Shown here: piece by piece, positions 24,722-32,532 of the stretch
Layout of the letters: each line of letters opens with the position of its first letter
Position numbering within the stretch: position 1 is the first letter of the stretch
NCBI RefSeq assembly: GCF_003369575.1
Contig: NZ_PIOC01000010.1
Coordinates: forward strand, 148,662 to 212,661
Direction: 5' to 3'
DNA: 64,000 nucleotides
From: Oceanobacillus arenosus
Lineage (GTDB): Bacteria > Bacillota > Bacilli > Bacillales > Amphibacillaceae
Translations under genes and position numbers: made by a program
The notes under the pieces: model-generated
Database searches by the model: none
Told to the model about the DNA's origin: nothing
What the model saw: only the letters and a program-made list of their open reading frames with translations

Positions 24722-25490
24722 GAGGGTTATGATACTTTTTATTTTTTTAGTTTTGACAGCTTGCGCTGAGAATGAGGAGCCAGTTGAAAGTGCAGAAACG
24801 GTGGAGTTAACAGTTTCAGCTGCGGCGAGTTTAAAGGATGCAATGGATGTAATTGCAGATAAGTATGAAGAAGAAAATCAAAATATCACATTGCAAATAA
24901 ATTATGGCGGTTCTGGATCATTGCAGCAGCAAATATCACAGGGGGCACCAGCCGATTTGTTTTTCTCAGCGGCCGAGGATAAATTCGATTTATTAGTAGA
25001 AGAGCGAAATATTGAGGAAGAGGATGGTATCGATTTACTTGGAAATGAACTTGTATTAATAGCTCCAACGGATGGAGCTGAGGAAATGGAAGGTTTCCAA
25101 GAACTAATAAATGAGAACGTGGATAAGATATCGATCGGCACTCCAGAAACGGTACCAGCTGGGGCATATGCAATTGAATCCTTTGAGGCAATGGGAATCT
25201 GGAATGATATTGAATCAAAGGTTGTGTATGCAAAGGATGTACGCCAAGTTCTATCCTATGTAGAAACTGGAAATGTTAGCGCAGGAGTTGTCTATAAAAC
25301 AGATGCACTCATTTCAGATGAGGTGGCGATTGTTGAAACAGCAGATCCAAAGACACATACGCCAATTATTTACCCATTAGGCGTAATTAAGGATTCGAAA
25401 CACTACGAAGAGGCACAGGATTTTTATCAGTTTCTTCAAAGTGAGGATGCATTAAAGGTATTTAGGGACTATGGATTTACTGCAGAATGA
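24702..25490 (+). CDS. modA: Molybdate ABC transporter substrate-binding lipoprotein ModA
   Basis: The ~262-residue protein has a lipoprotein signal peptide with lipobox LTAC (Cys21 counted from ATG 24702) and then the ModA fold starting LTVSAAASLKDAM. Further family marks are NYGGSGSLQQQI and GAPADLFFSAAEDKFD. It binds molybdate or tungstate outside the membrane. Either ATG of the 15-bp duplication (24702 or 24717), or GTG 24690, could start it; all give a workable signal peptide. modB overlaps its end by 20 nt. No ATPase gene follows. Confidence 0.92.
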   Translation: MKTGTMKRVMILFIFLVLTACAENEEPVESAETVELTVSAAASLKDAMDVIADKYEEENQNITLQINYGGSGSLQQQISQGAPADLFFSAAEDKFDLLVEERNIEEEDGIDLLGNELVLIAPTDGAEEMEGFQELINENVDKISIGTPETVPAGAYAIESFEAMGIWNDIESKVVYAKDVRQVLSYVETGNVSAGVVYKTDALISDEVAIVETADPKTHTPIIYPLGVIKDSKHYEEAQDFYQFLQSEDALKVFRDYGFTAE

Positions 25491-26151
25491 GGATTTTTTA
25501 CAGGAATTTTTAAGCCCGATTATCATCTCTCTCAAGGTGACAGGTATTGCAGGTTTGTTAGTTATCTTGATTGGGACATTGGCAGGTCGATTATTAGCAA
25601 GAAAGCAGTTTAGAGGAAAGGCAATGCTGGAAACATTGCTTATGCTGCCAATGGTGCTCCCGCCAACGGTCGTGGGCTTTTTTCTAATTGTTATTTTTGG
25701 CAAGCATAGTATTGTAGGACAAGCAATTGAATGGTTTTTCAAGCAACCAATTATTTTCACTTGGTGGGCCGCTGTGATTGCTGCGATTATCGTTAGCTTC
25801 CCGCTAATGTACCAGTCAGCTAAATCAGGATTCCAAGAAGTAAATCCTGATATTGAAGCAGCAGCGAGGATGGATGGTGCAGGTGAATGGAAAGTATTTT
25901 TATTTATTTCCATTCCACTGGCATATCGGGCATTAATTGCTGGCAGTGTATTAAGCGTTGCACGTGCATTGGGGGAATTTGGTGCAACCTTAATGTTCGC
26001 AGGGAATATTCCTGGAAAAACGCAAACAATCCCTACCGCAATCTATATTGCAATTGATTCTGGAAATATGAAAATGGCTTGGCTATGGGTCATCGCGATA
26101 ATGCTCATTTCATTCTTGATGTTGCTGGTAATTCAGAGGAAACAAAATTAA
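25471..26151 (+). CDS. modB: Molybdate ABC transporter permease ModB
   Basis: The 226-residue membrane protein has about five hydrophobic segments and the ABC permease EAA loop (EVNPDIEAAARMDGAGEWKVF). PMVLPPTVVGFFL and LGEFGATLMFAGNIPGKTQT are typical of ModB. It overlaps modA by 20 nt. A terminator overlaps its stop codon, so the transcript ends here without modC; an ATPase encoded elsewhere must energise it, as I recall for B. subtilis yvgL-yvgM. Confidence 0.93.
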   Translation: MDLLQNEDFLQEFLSPIIISLKVTGIAGLLVILIGTLAGRLLARKQFRGKAMLETLLMLPMVLPPTVVGFFLIVIFGKHSIVGQAIEWFFKQPIIFTWWAAVIAAIIVSFPLMYQSAKSGFQEVNPDIEAAARMDGAGEWKVFLFISIPLAYRALIAGSVLSVARALGEFGATLMFAGNIPGKTQTIPTAIYIAIDSGNMKMAWLWVIAIMLISFLMLLVIQRKQN

Positions 26152-26187
26152 CGAGGATAGCCAATATGGTTCTCCTCGTTAATTTTA
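26146..26187 (+). terminator. Terminator of the Moco/modAB transcript
   Basis: AATTAACGAGGA at 26146-26157 is perfectly complementary to TCCTCGTTAATT at 26173-26184, followed by TT. The stem includes the modB stop codon. Confidence 0.8.
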
Positions 26188-26245
26188 TGTGCAATATACC
26201 AATTGTTCATGAAATCGTAAGAAAGTGGCGATGCAAAGTTACCAA

Positions 26246-26273
26246 TTCACATGATATAATATATACATGTGAA
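26246..26273 (+). promoter_or_regulatory. Promoter-like site with flanking inverted repeat upstream of ctaB
   Basis: TTCACATG at 26246-26253 and CATGTGAA at 26266-26273 are exact inverted repeats that flank a perfect TATAAT at 26255-26260. The arrangement suggests a repressor sitting on the -10 box. The -35 box is weak. The gene start is about 95 nt downstream. Confidence 0.5.
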
Positions 26274-26366
26274 TGATAGATTGAGGTCACTTTGCCCTTT
26301 GGGGAATAAGTCATAAAAACAGCAGTAACAAACTGTATTTTCTAAAAATGTAAAGGATGAGTAAGC

Positions 26367-27299
26367 TTGAATGAACATATAAATTCTTCGGTAGCATTAA
26401 ATAAGTCCGTAACAGGACAAAGCACAACAATACTTCAAGATATAAAATCGCTTGTTAAGTTCATCGTTTTAATAGCGAACGTGCTGCCAGTAATCGCTGG
26501 ATTTTGGCTAGCAATTCATTTTACCAATACCTCACTTACAGAGCATTGGGGTACTTTTTTACTGACCATGGGCGGAAGTGGTCTCATCATCGCCGGTGCG
26601 TTGATTCTTAATAACTGGTATGATGTCGATATTGATAAGGTAATGAAAAGAACACAGCAACGGCCGACAGTTACAGGTAATTTCTCATTAAGAGCAGTTT
26701 TAATCGCTGGGATCGTTATCTCCTTAATTGGATTTATTCTTTTATTATTTACTTCGCTTGCAGCAGTTATTTACGGACTGATTGGCTGGATAACATATGT
26801 ATTTCCCTATACGATGTGGTCAAAACGTAAATATACGTGGAATACAATTATTGGCAGTGTATCTGGTGCAGTGACGCCATTAATTGGCTGGGCAGCAATT
26901 GATTCCAGTTTTCATATTATTCCATTTGCGTTATTCTTACTATTATTTATTTGGCAAATGCCACATACCTACTCAATTGCAATAAAGAAAAATGATGAAT
27001 ATACAGCTGCAAAGGTTGCAATGCTGCCTGCTGTACGTGGATTTAAAGTAACGAAAATCCATATGGTTATCTATATTGCACTCCTAATACCACTACCATT
27101 TATGATGTCCGCATTAGGATCTGTATTTGTAACGATTGCTTCAGTATTAAATATTTGTTGGTTGATTTTAGCAATTAAAGGATTTAATGCGAAAGATAAT
27201 TATAAGTGGGCGAATTGGAATTTCCTTTATTCTGTTAACTACATGACGATTTTATTTGTATTAATGATAGTAGTAACACTACCATTCTTTAATAATTAG
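26367..27299 (+). CDS. ctaB: Protoheme IX farnesyltransferase (heme O synthase)
   Basis: The 310-residue UbiA-family prenyltransferase has about eight or nine membrane segments and the Asp-rich motif NNWYDVDIDKVMKRTQQRP that binds the prenyl diphosphate. It converts heme B to heme O for terminal oxidases. It stands alone, without ctaA or oxidase subunit genes nearby, so it may be a second copy. The start is TTG 26367 after AAGGATGA; no other plausible start is in frame. A strong terminator follows. Confidence 0.92.
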   Translation: MNEHINSSVALNKSVTGQSTTILQDIKSLVKFIVLIANVLPVIAGFWLAIHFTNTSLTEHWGTFLLTMGGSGLIIAGALILNNWYDVDIDKVMKRTQQRPTVTGNFSLRAVLIAGIVISLIGFILLLFTSLAAVIYGLIGWITYVFPYTMWSKRKYTWNTIIGSVSGAVTPLIGWAAIDSSFHIIPFALFLLLFIWQMPHTYSIAIKKNDEYTAAKVAMLPAVRGFKVTKIHMVIYIALLIPLPFMMSALGSVFVTIASVLNICWLILAIKGFNAKDNYKWANWNFLYSVNYMTILFVLMIVVTLPFFNN

Positions 27300-27314
27300 T
27301 GTTTCGTAGACATG

Positions 27315-27623
27315 TTAGGAATAAGGACAATTGAATATGAGTGAACGGAAAGGAGAATTCGTCTTAGATGAATTCTCCTTTTTGAATAGGATTAATAAAT
27401 AAGTATTCGTACATAATAAGTATTTTAAGCGAGTATAAGTAGAAAGGAAAGAAAATAGGCATGTAGATAGGGGGCGGAGGTGAGTATGTTGCAAGGCTTG
27501 TAAAGCTTGTTTCTTTTGATCTTGAAATTGCTGTTCTATTAATGGCTGATTTAATTGGGCCTCCTGTATAGTTTGTTCCAATTGTTGCTGCTCGAAGCTT
27601 TGTGCACTTTCCTCTTGATTCAA
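27315..27623 (-). CDS. Hypothetical Gln/Glu-rich small protein (uncertain)
   Basis: A TTG at 27623 has a strong AGGAGGA site 6 nt upstream on the minus strand, and the first ~45 residues are Gln/Glu-rich (QEESAQSFEQQQLEQTIQEA). After that the frame becomes hydrophobic and Cys/Leu-rich and runs through the ctaB terminator, which a real gene would not normally do. The protein may really end in another frame after a frameshift, or the whole frame may be spurious. It is divergent from cwlJ. I do not recognise a family. Confidence 0.35.
   Translation of the reverse strand: MNQEESAQSFEQQQLEQTIQEAQLNQPLIEQQFQDQKKQALQALQHTHLRPLSTCLFSFLSTYTRLKYLLCTNTYLLILFKKENSSKTNSPFRSLIFNCPYS
27349..27383 (+). terminator. 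Terminator after ctaB
   Basis: AAAGGAGAATTC (27349-27360) and GAATTCTCCTTT (27370-27381) form a perfect 12-bp stem with a 9-nt loop and a T-run at its 3' side. Confidence 0.88.
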
Positions 27624-27816
27624 GAGAAATCCTCCTATCATAAAAAACTTATTATGAATAGTGTTCTATTTATTCAGGAAGATTATTCATAATTAAAGCT
27701 TCCGCCGTTATATTAATCCTCTTGTTGTTAATTGCTCTTTTTAGAATAGATATAAATAATGGGCTGAACGACTTTCTTCAATTGATTATTCATTATTTCC
27801 GATGGGAGTGAAGACC

Positions 27817-28245
27817 ATGGCAGTTGTAAAGGCAAGAGATGCAGATATCGATTTATTAGCAAGGTTACTTCGCGCTGAGGCCGAGGGCGAAGGGGAACAG
27901 GCAATGTTGATGGTTGGCAATGTGGGGATTAATCGAGTGCGTGTAAATTGTTCCGATTTCAAGGATGTTCGAACGATTGAACAAATGGTTTATCAACCAC
28001 ATGCATTTGAAGCTGTAACACATGGTTATTTCTATTAACGAGCAAGGGAGAGTGAAAAACGTTTAGCTCGCAGAATTGTTGATGGAGAGCGGCTCTGGCC
28101 ATCGAAATATACGCTATGGTATTTTAGACCTGAAGGCGATTGCCCACCAACCTGGTATAATCAGCCATTAGTCGGACGTTTTAAGCTTCATTGCTTTTAT
28201 GAACCAACAGCGGAAGAGTGTGAAGATATTTATATGACATATTAG
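27817..28245 (+). pseudogene. cwlJ: Spore cortex lytic enzyme CwlJ, interrupted by one in-frame stop
   Basis: From ATG 27817 the frame encodes MAVVKARDADIDLLARLLRA and continues with CwlJ-like sequence to HGYFY, then meets TAA at 28036-28038 (codon 74). The same frame continues without shift as RARESEKRLARRIVDGERLW and later WYFRPEGDCPPTWYNQP, ending at TAG 28243-28245. The total of 142 codons equals the length I recall for B. subtilis CwlJ, which has Gln (CAA/CAG) at the stop position. A single C-to-T change therefore explains it. CwlJ degrades spore cortex during germination, notably with Ca-dipicolinate. A start at 27802 is also in frame but the site GGGAGTG favours 27817. Confidence 0.88.
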
Positions 28246-28293
28246 TTCATTAGATAAATAACATTAGCAATCAATTTTAAATAAAGTAAAAAG

Positions 28294-28330
28294 ACCGCTC
28301 TATCATGATTCGAGATGGAGCGGTTTTTTC
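28294..28330 (+). terminator. Terminator after cwlJ
   Basis: ACCGCTCTAT at 28294-28303 pairs with ATGGAGCGGT at 28315-28324 (one G-U type mismatch) and is followed by TTTTT. Confidence 0.85.
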
Positions 28331-28457
28331 GTATAAAAATGACCAAAATTGGGAAAAAGAAGTGGAGAAGGATTACATTAGCGGATTAGAAAAGGTTTAA
28401 ACCATACCTGCAATTAAAGCTGTACCCTAATGGCCCCAAAACTGAGGTGAGAGAAAA

Positions 28458-30008
28458 ATGGCACGGACTTCCTTTTTTAATCGACGTAAGATGAAAACAA
28501 GCAAGAGCAAGCAAGAAAATCAAATAAAAACTACGATTGAATTAGGAACCAATTTAGCTGATAACTTAAAGAATATTCGAACGCTATTAGGTGAACCGGG
28601 CGATTTAATTATTCGCGAAACAACCTTAGGTGAGACGGATACTAAATGTGCAATTGTCTATCTAAGTGGATTGGTTGACCAAGATCTTGTGAATAACAAT
28701 ATATTAAAAGTTATCCAATCTAATATAAATGAGATTGATACCAATCGGATCAATGAAGTATTTCAACAAATAATTGCAATCACAGATATTAAAAAAGGAA
28801 CCAAGTTCGATGATGTGATTAACTCCTTATTATCAGGAAGTACGTTGTTCTATTTAGATGACATGGATACCGTGTTGATCTTGGGTACTACTGGTGGGGA
28901 AAGACGCTCGATTGAAGAACCCCAATCAGAGGCATTAATCCGAGGCCCAAGAGAAGGATTTGTTGAAAGTGTCCACACAAATATTGCATTATTACGTCGA
29001 GATATTAAGAATCCAAATTTGCGATTTAAGTCCTATGAAGTAGGGAAAAAGTCGAAGCGAACGATTGTTGTAAGTTATTTGGAAGGAATTATCAATCCGA
29101 CATTATTAAAGGAAGTAAACCGAAGATTGAAGTCAATCAATCTGGACATTGTGTCGGAATCAGGGTTTTTAGAGCAATGGATTGAAGATAGCTTCTTGTC
29201 ACCATTTCCACAAATGATTAATACGGAAAGACCAGATAGGGTATCAAGCTCATTGTTACAGGGAAAAGTGGCGATTCTAGTAGATGGGACCCCGTTTGCC
29301 TTGATTGCACCGATTACATATAGTGAAACATTAAAATCATTAGAAGATTATTATGAACGCTGGTTGGTTGGTACGCTAATCCGAATACTACGCTACTTAG
29401 GAACATTTATTGCGTTGTTTCTACCTGCTATTTATATTGCCTTGGTTTCTTATCACCAAGGCATGATACCGACGGAGTTAGCATTTTCTATTGCATTAAC
29501 GAGGGAAGGGGTGCCATTTCCATCATTTGTAGAGGCGCTGTTAATGATTATCACGATGGAAATATTACAGGAGGCGGGAGCCCGTTTACCGAAGAATTTA
29601 GGTCAGACAATTGGAATTGTAGGTGGGTTAGTGATCGGCGAAGCGGCGGTTAGCGCGAGTATCGTCAGTCCAGTTATGGTCATTGTTGTTGGACTTACAG
29701 CCATTTCCTCATTTACAAATCCAAGTTATAGTGCTGGCATTGGCTTTCGAATGCTTCGTTTAACCTTCATGATTGCTGCTGCGATATTGGGCCTGTATGG
29801 AATTATCCTGGCTTATATTATGCTTAATATCCACATCGCTAATTTGAAAAGCTTTGGAGTCCCATATTCTGCACCTTTTGCCCCAACATATTTTAGCGAT
29901 TGGAAAGATACTATTATTCGGGTGCCGATTACAATGTTAGAGAAACAGCCTAAATATATGAAAATAGAGGATTCTAAGGCGAAGTCAAATGAAGAGGAGC
30001 AAAAGTAA
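28458..30008 (+). CDS. GerA-family germinant receptor A subunit
   Basis: The 516-residue protein has a long hydrophilic N-terminal region (about 1-290), then four to five membrane segments, in the GerAA/GerKA pattern. Typical stretches are FVESVHTNIALLRRDIKNP, GKKSKRTIVVSYLEGI and REGVPFPSFVEALLMIITMEILQEAGARLP, the most conserved part of the family. It would lie in the spore inner membrane and help sense germinants. ATG 28458 follows TGAGGTGAGAG. The B subunit gene starts 2 nt after the stop. Which of GerA, GerB or GerK it matches most closely is not clear, so no letter is given. Confidence 0.93.
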   Translation: MARTSFFNRRKMKTSKSKQENQIKTTIELGTNLADNLKNIRTLLGEPGDLIIRETTLGETDTKCAIVYLSGLVDQDLVNNNILKVIQSNINEIDTNRINEVFQQIIAITDIKKGTKFDDVINSLLSGSTLFYLDDMDTVLILGTTGGERRSIEEPQSEALIRGPREGFVESVHTNIALLRRDIKNPNLRFKSYEVGKKSKRTIVVSYLEGIINPTLLKEVNRRLKSINLDIVSESGFLEQWIEDSFLSPFPQMINTERPDRVSSSLLQGKVAILVDGTPFALIAPITYSETLKSLEDYYERWLVGTLIRILRYLGTFIALFLPAIYIALVSYHQGMIPTELAFSIALTREGVPFPSFVEALLMIITMEILQEAGARLPKNLGQTIGIVGGLVIGEAAVSASIVSPVMVIVVGLTAISSFTNPSYSAGIGFRMLRLTFMIAAAILGLYGIILAYIMLNIHIANLKSFGVPYSAPFAPTYFSDWKDTIIRVPITMLEKQPKYMKIEDSKAKSNEEEQK

Positions 30009-30010
30009 AT

Positions 30011-31108
30011 ATGACCCCGATGGAAGATAAAGATTTACAAATCTCTGAAAAGGATATCGTAATTTTAGTCCCTTCAATCGTTGTGGCAGTTGGAATCCTT
30101 TCCTTACCAGCAAAGTTGGCTGGTGTAACGATATCATCAGATGGATGGATTCCGTTGCTTGTAGGTGGAATTATTATGATTTTTGTAACATGGTTAGTCG
30201 TTAAATTAGCCACTAGTTTTCCTAATCAAACCTTTCTTACTTACGCATCGAAACTAGTGACAAAGCCGATTGCGATTGTCTTTACCCTTCTCTTTGTTAT
30301 TCAAGGAATTATCATTGCAGCTATAGAGGTTAGGGAAATAGCTGATATTTCCAAAGTTTATTTGTTAAACAATACTCCTGCTGAAGTGCTGTCACTTAGC
30401 TTTTTATTGGTGGTCATTTATGCTGTCTCGGGCTCAAGAGCGGGAATTTTTCGCTTGAATATGCTGTTTTTTCCATTCATTATATTCATCTCACTTCTTA
30501 TCATCATTCTATCGATAGGCTGGATTAGCCTGGAAAATTTACTTCCTGTATTTCAAACAAGCATAGGGGGCTACGCGGAGGGGATGAAAACGGGTATTAT
30601 TTATTATGGTAATATCGGCTTTCTTCTATTTTATATGGCATTTGCAAAACAGCCGAAGAAAGCACCAAAAATGGCTGCAAGGGGTATGTCGATTGTTGTT
30701 GTATTATATATATTACTATTTTTCGTTTGTATCGGTGTTATGGGAAATGGAGCGACAACGAATTTAATTTATCCTACCATTGATTTAGCAAAGGAGCTGG
30801 AAATACCGGGTGGTTTTTTTGAGCGGTTTGAATCGGTCTTTTTTACGATTTGGGTGATGGCAATCTTTACTACTGCTTTAATAGCACTTGATGGCGCAGT
30901 TCTGGCGCTTCAGTCTGTAATGAAGAAGATACCAAAGTTAACCATCATTTTTTGTTTAGCACCACTAGTATATTTCATTGGTTTACTTCCGAAAGATTAT
31001 GTCGAGCTCTCAACATTTGGAACGTATATGGCTTATTTCTCATTAATTCTACTCTTCTGTGTGGTGATATTACTTATGATATTTTCGAAGATTAAAGGGG
31101 TGAAATAA
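30011..31108 (+). CDS. GerA-family germinant receptor B subunit (spore permease)
   Basis: The 365-residue integral membrane protein has about ten hydrophobic segments and belongs to the spore germination permease branch of the APC superfamily. Its start, ISEKDIVILVPSIVVAVGILSLP, is the usual opening of GerAB proteins. This subunit is thought to bind the germinant. It is immediately between the A and C genes with no real gaps, indicating one forespore transcript. Confidence 0.93.
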   Translation: MTPMEDKDLQISEKDIVILVPSIVVAVGILSLPAKLAGVTISSDGWIPLLVGGIIMIFVTWLVVKLATSFPNQTFLTYASKLVTKPIAIVFTLLFVIQGIIIAAIEVREIADISKVYLLNNTPAEVLSLSFLLVVIYAVSGSRAGIFRLNMLFFPFIIFISLLIIILSIGWISLENLLPVFQTSIGGYAEGMKTGIIYYGNIGFLLFYMAFAKQPKKAPKMAARGMSIVVVLYILLFFVCIGVMGNGATTNLIYPTIDLAKELEIPGGFFERFESVFFTIWVMAIFTTALIALDGAVLALQSVMKKIPKLTIIFCLAPLVYFIGLLPKDYVELSTFGTYMAYFSLILLFCVVILLMIFSKIKGVK

Positions 31109-31109
31109 G

Positions 31110-32294
31110 TTGCCTATGAATAAAAAGCTACTTCTTATCCTCTTGATTGGACTTGTATTTCTAACAGGTTGCTGGGGGAAGGTTGAAATAGAGAATAGAG
31201 GATTCGTGGTCGGCACAGCAATCGATTTAGAAGAGAAAAAAGGAAATGGAAAGTACAAATTAGTGATGACAAACCAATTAATTAATCCTGCCGCGGCAAC
31301 AACACCATCGAATGCCGGCAACGCGCAAAAGGGTTTCATGAATATAAGTGTAGACGATGAAAGTCTTTTTGCTGCTTCACGTAAAATGAGGCAGTTAACA
31401 AATTTAATTCCTTATTACCAACATTTAAAAGTGATCCTAGTCTCTGAAGCAGTTTTGAGCCAACCAGGATTATTCACAGACGTGATGGATGTATTTGTCA
31501 GAAATCATGAATTACGGAGAGGGGTAAAGGTATTTGTTACAAAAGATAAGGCAAATAAAATATTGGAATACGTACCAGAAGTTGAAAAAACGCCTTCCAT
31601 GTTTCTTGATAAACTTGCAAATAATGGTAAAAATGCTGGGCTCCTAGAACCTAAGAAGATCGATCGACTTCAAAATATTTTTATCTATGAGCGGAGCTAT
31701 TTTGTACCGCGAGTCAAGCTAGAAAATAATAAAATTGTTTATGATGATGTAGTTGTTGTACAGGGCTCTAATAATCAAATGGTGGGAATACTTAATGCGG
31801 AAGAGACGAAGGGATTACTATATATTACCTCCCCTACAAAGGGAGGAAGTATTGAAGCAAATTTTGATGGGAATTCGATAAATGTGGAAACCACAAATGC
31901 AAAAACCAAGATTAAATTAACAAACAAGGATAAGGAAAACCTTGCTTTCTCTTTAAAGGTTAATTTTGAAGGTAGTATAGAGGAACACTATGGGCAAGCA
32001 AATTTATTAACAGAGAAATCGCTTGTTGAAATAGAAGCAGCTTTAGAAAAGGATATAAAGAAAATGGTGGAGCGGACGATCGAAAAAGTGCAAAAAGAGT
32101 ATAAATTAGACGTGCTTAAATTTGGTGATACAATCAGAAGAGATCATTATGACTTATGGAAAACGATAGTGGATAATTGGGATCGTGGAGAGAATTATTT
32201 TTCAAAAAGTACAGTGGATGTTAAAGTGGAGGCGAATATTATTTCTACGGGCGCTTCGAATCGGATTAAACAGAAGGGAAAACGTGATGAATGA
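31110..32294 (+). CDS. GerA-family germinant receptor C subunit (lipoprotein)
   Basis: The 394-residue protein has a lipoprotein signal peptide ending LTGC (Cys21), then WGKVEIENRGFVVGTAIDL, the hallmark N-terminus of GerAC/GerKC proteins. It would be anchored to the outer face of the spore inner membrane and complete the receptor. The start is TTG 31110, 9 nt after AAAGGGG; ATG 31116 is an alternative. The tiny D-type gene overlaps its stop. Confidence 0.93.
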   Translation: MPMNKKLLLILLIGLVFLTGCWGKVEIENRGFVVGTAIDLEEKKGNGKYKLVMTNQLINPAAATTPSNAGNAQKGFMNISVDDESLFAASRKMRQLTNLIPYYQHLKVILVSEAVLSQPGLFTDVMDVFVRNHELRRGVKVFVTKDKANKILEYVPEVEKTPSMFLDKLANNGKNAGLLEPKKIDRLQNIFIYERSYFVPRVKLENNKIVYDDVVVVQGSNNQMVGILNAEETKGLLYITSPTKGGSIEANFDGNSINVETTNAKTKIKLTNKDKENLAFSLKVNFEGSIEEHYGQANLLTEKSLVEIEAALEKDIKKMVERTIEKVQKEYKLDVLKFGDTIRRDHYDLWKTIVDNWDRGENYFSKSTVDVKVEANIISTGASNRIKQKGKRDE

Positions 32295-32455
32295 TGTGGC
32301 AGAACATTGTCGATAGAATACCTAATATGCTGGGGATAGTCTGCACAGTATTGGCCTTTATTATCCCGTATTCGGTCTATAAAATAAATCAAACGCTACA
32401 TAAACACGGGGATCCACCTTGGAAGAAAGAAGAATCTGAGGAGCAGAATAGATGA
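32291..32455 (+). CDS. Putative germinant receptor D subunit (54-residue membrane protein)
   Basis: An ATG at 32291 overlaps the C-subunit stop (ATGA) and opens a 54-codon frame. It starts MMWQNIVDRIPNMLGIVC, has one hydrophobic segment (about residues 13-33) and a charged C-terminal tail rich in Lys and Glu. Small D subunits with one or two membrane segments follow several gerA-type operons and modulate receptor function. Size, overlap and topology fit, but I cannot confirm homology. Confidence 0.65.
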   Translation: MMWQNIVDRIPNMLGIVCTVLAFIIPYSVYKINQTLHKHGDPPWKKEESEEQNR

Positions 32456-32532
32456 TACGTTAACGCAATTAAATTACTTTTACCATAGTTGAATGCTACA
32501 CTAAGATTACTATCTTAAAATGGGGTGTAGTT

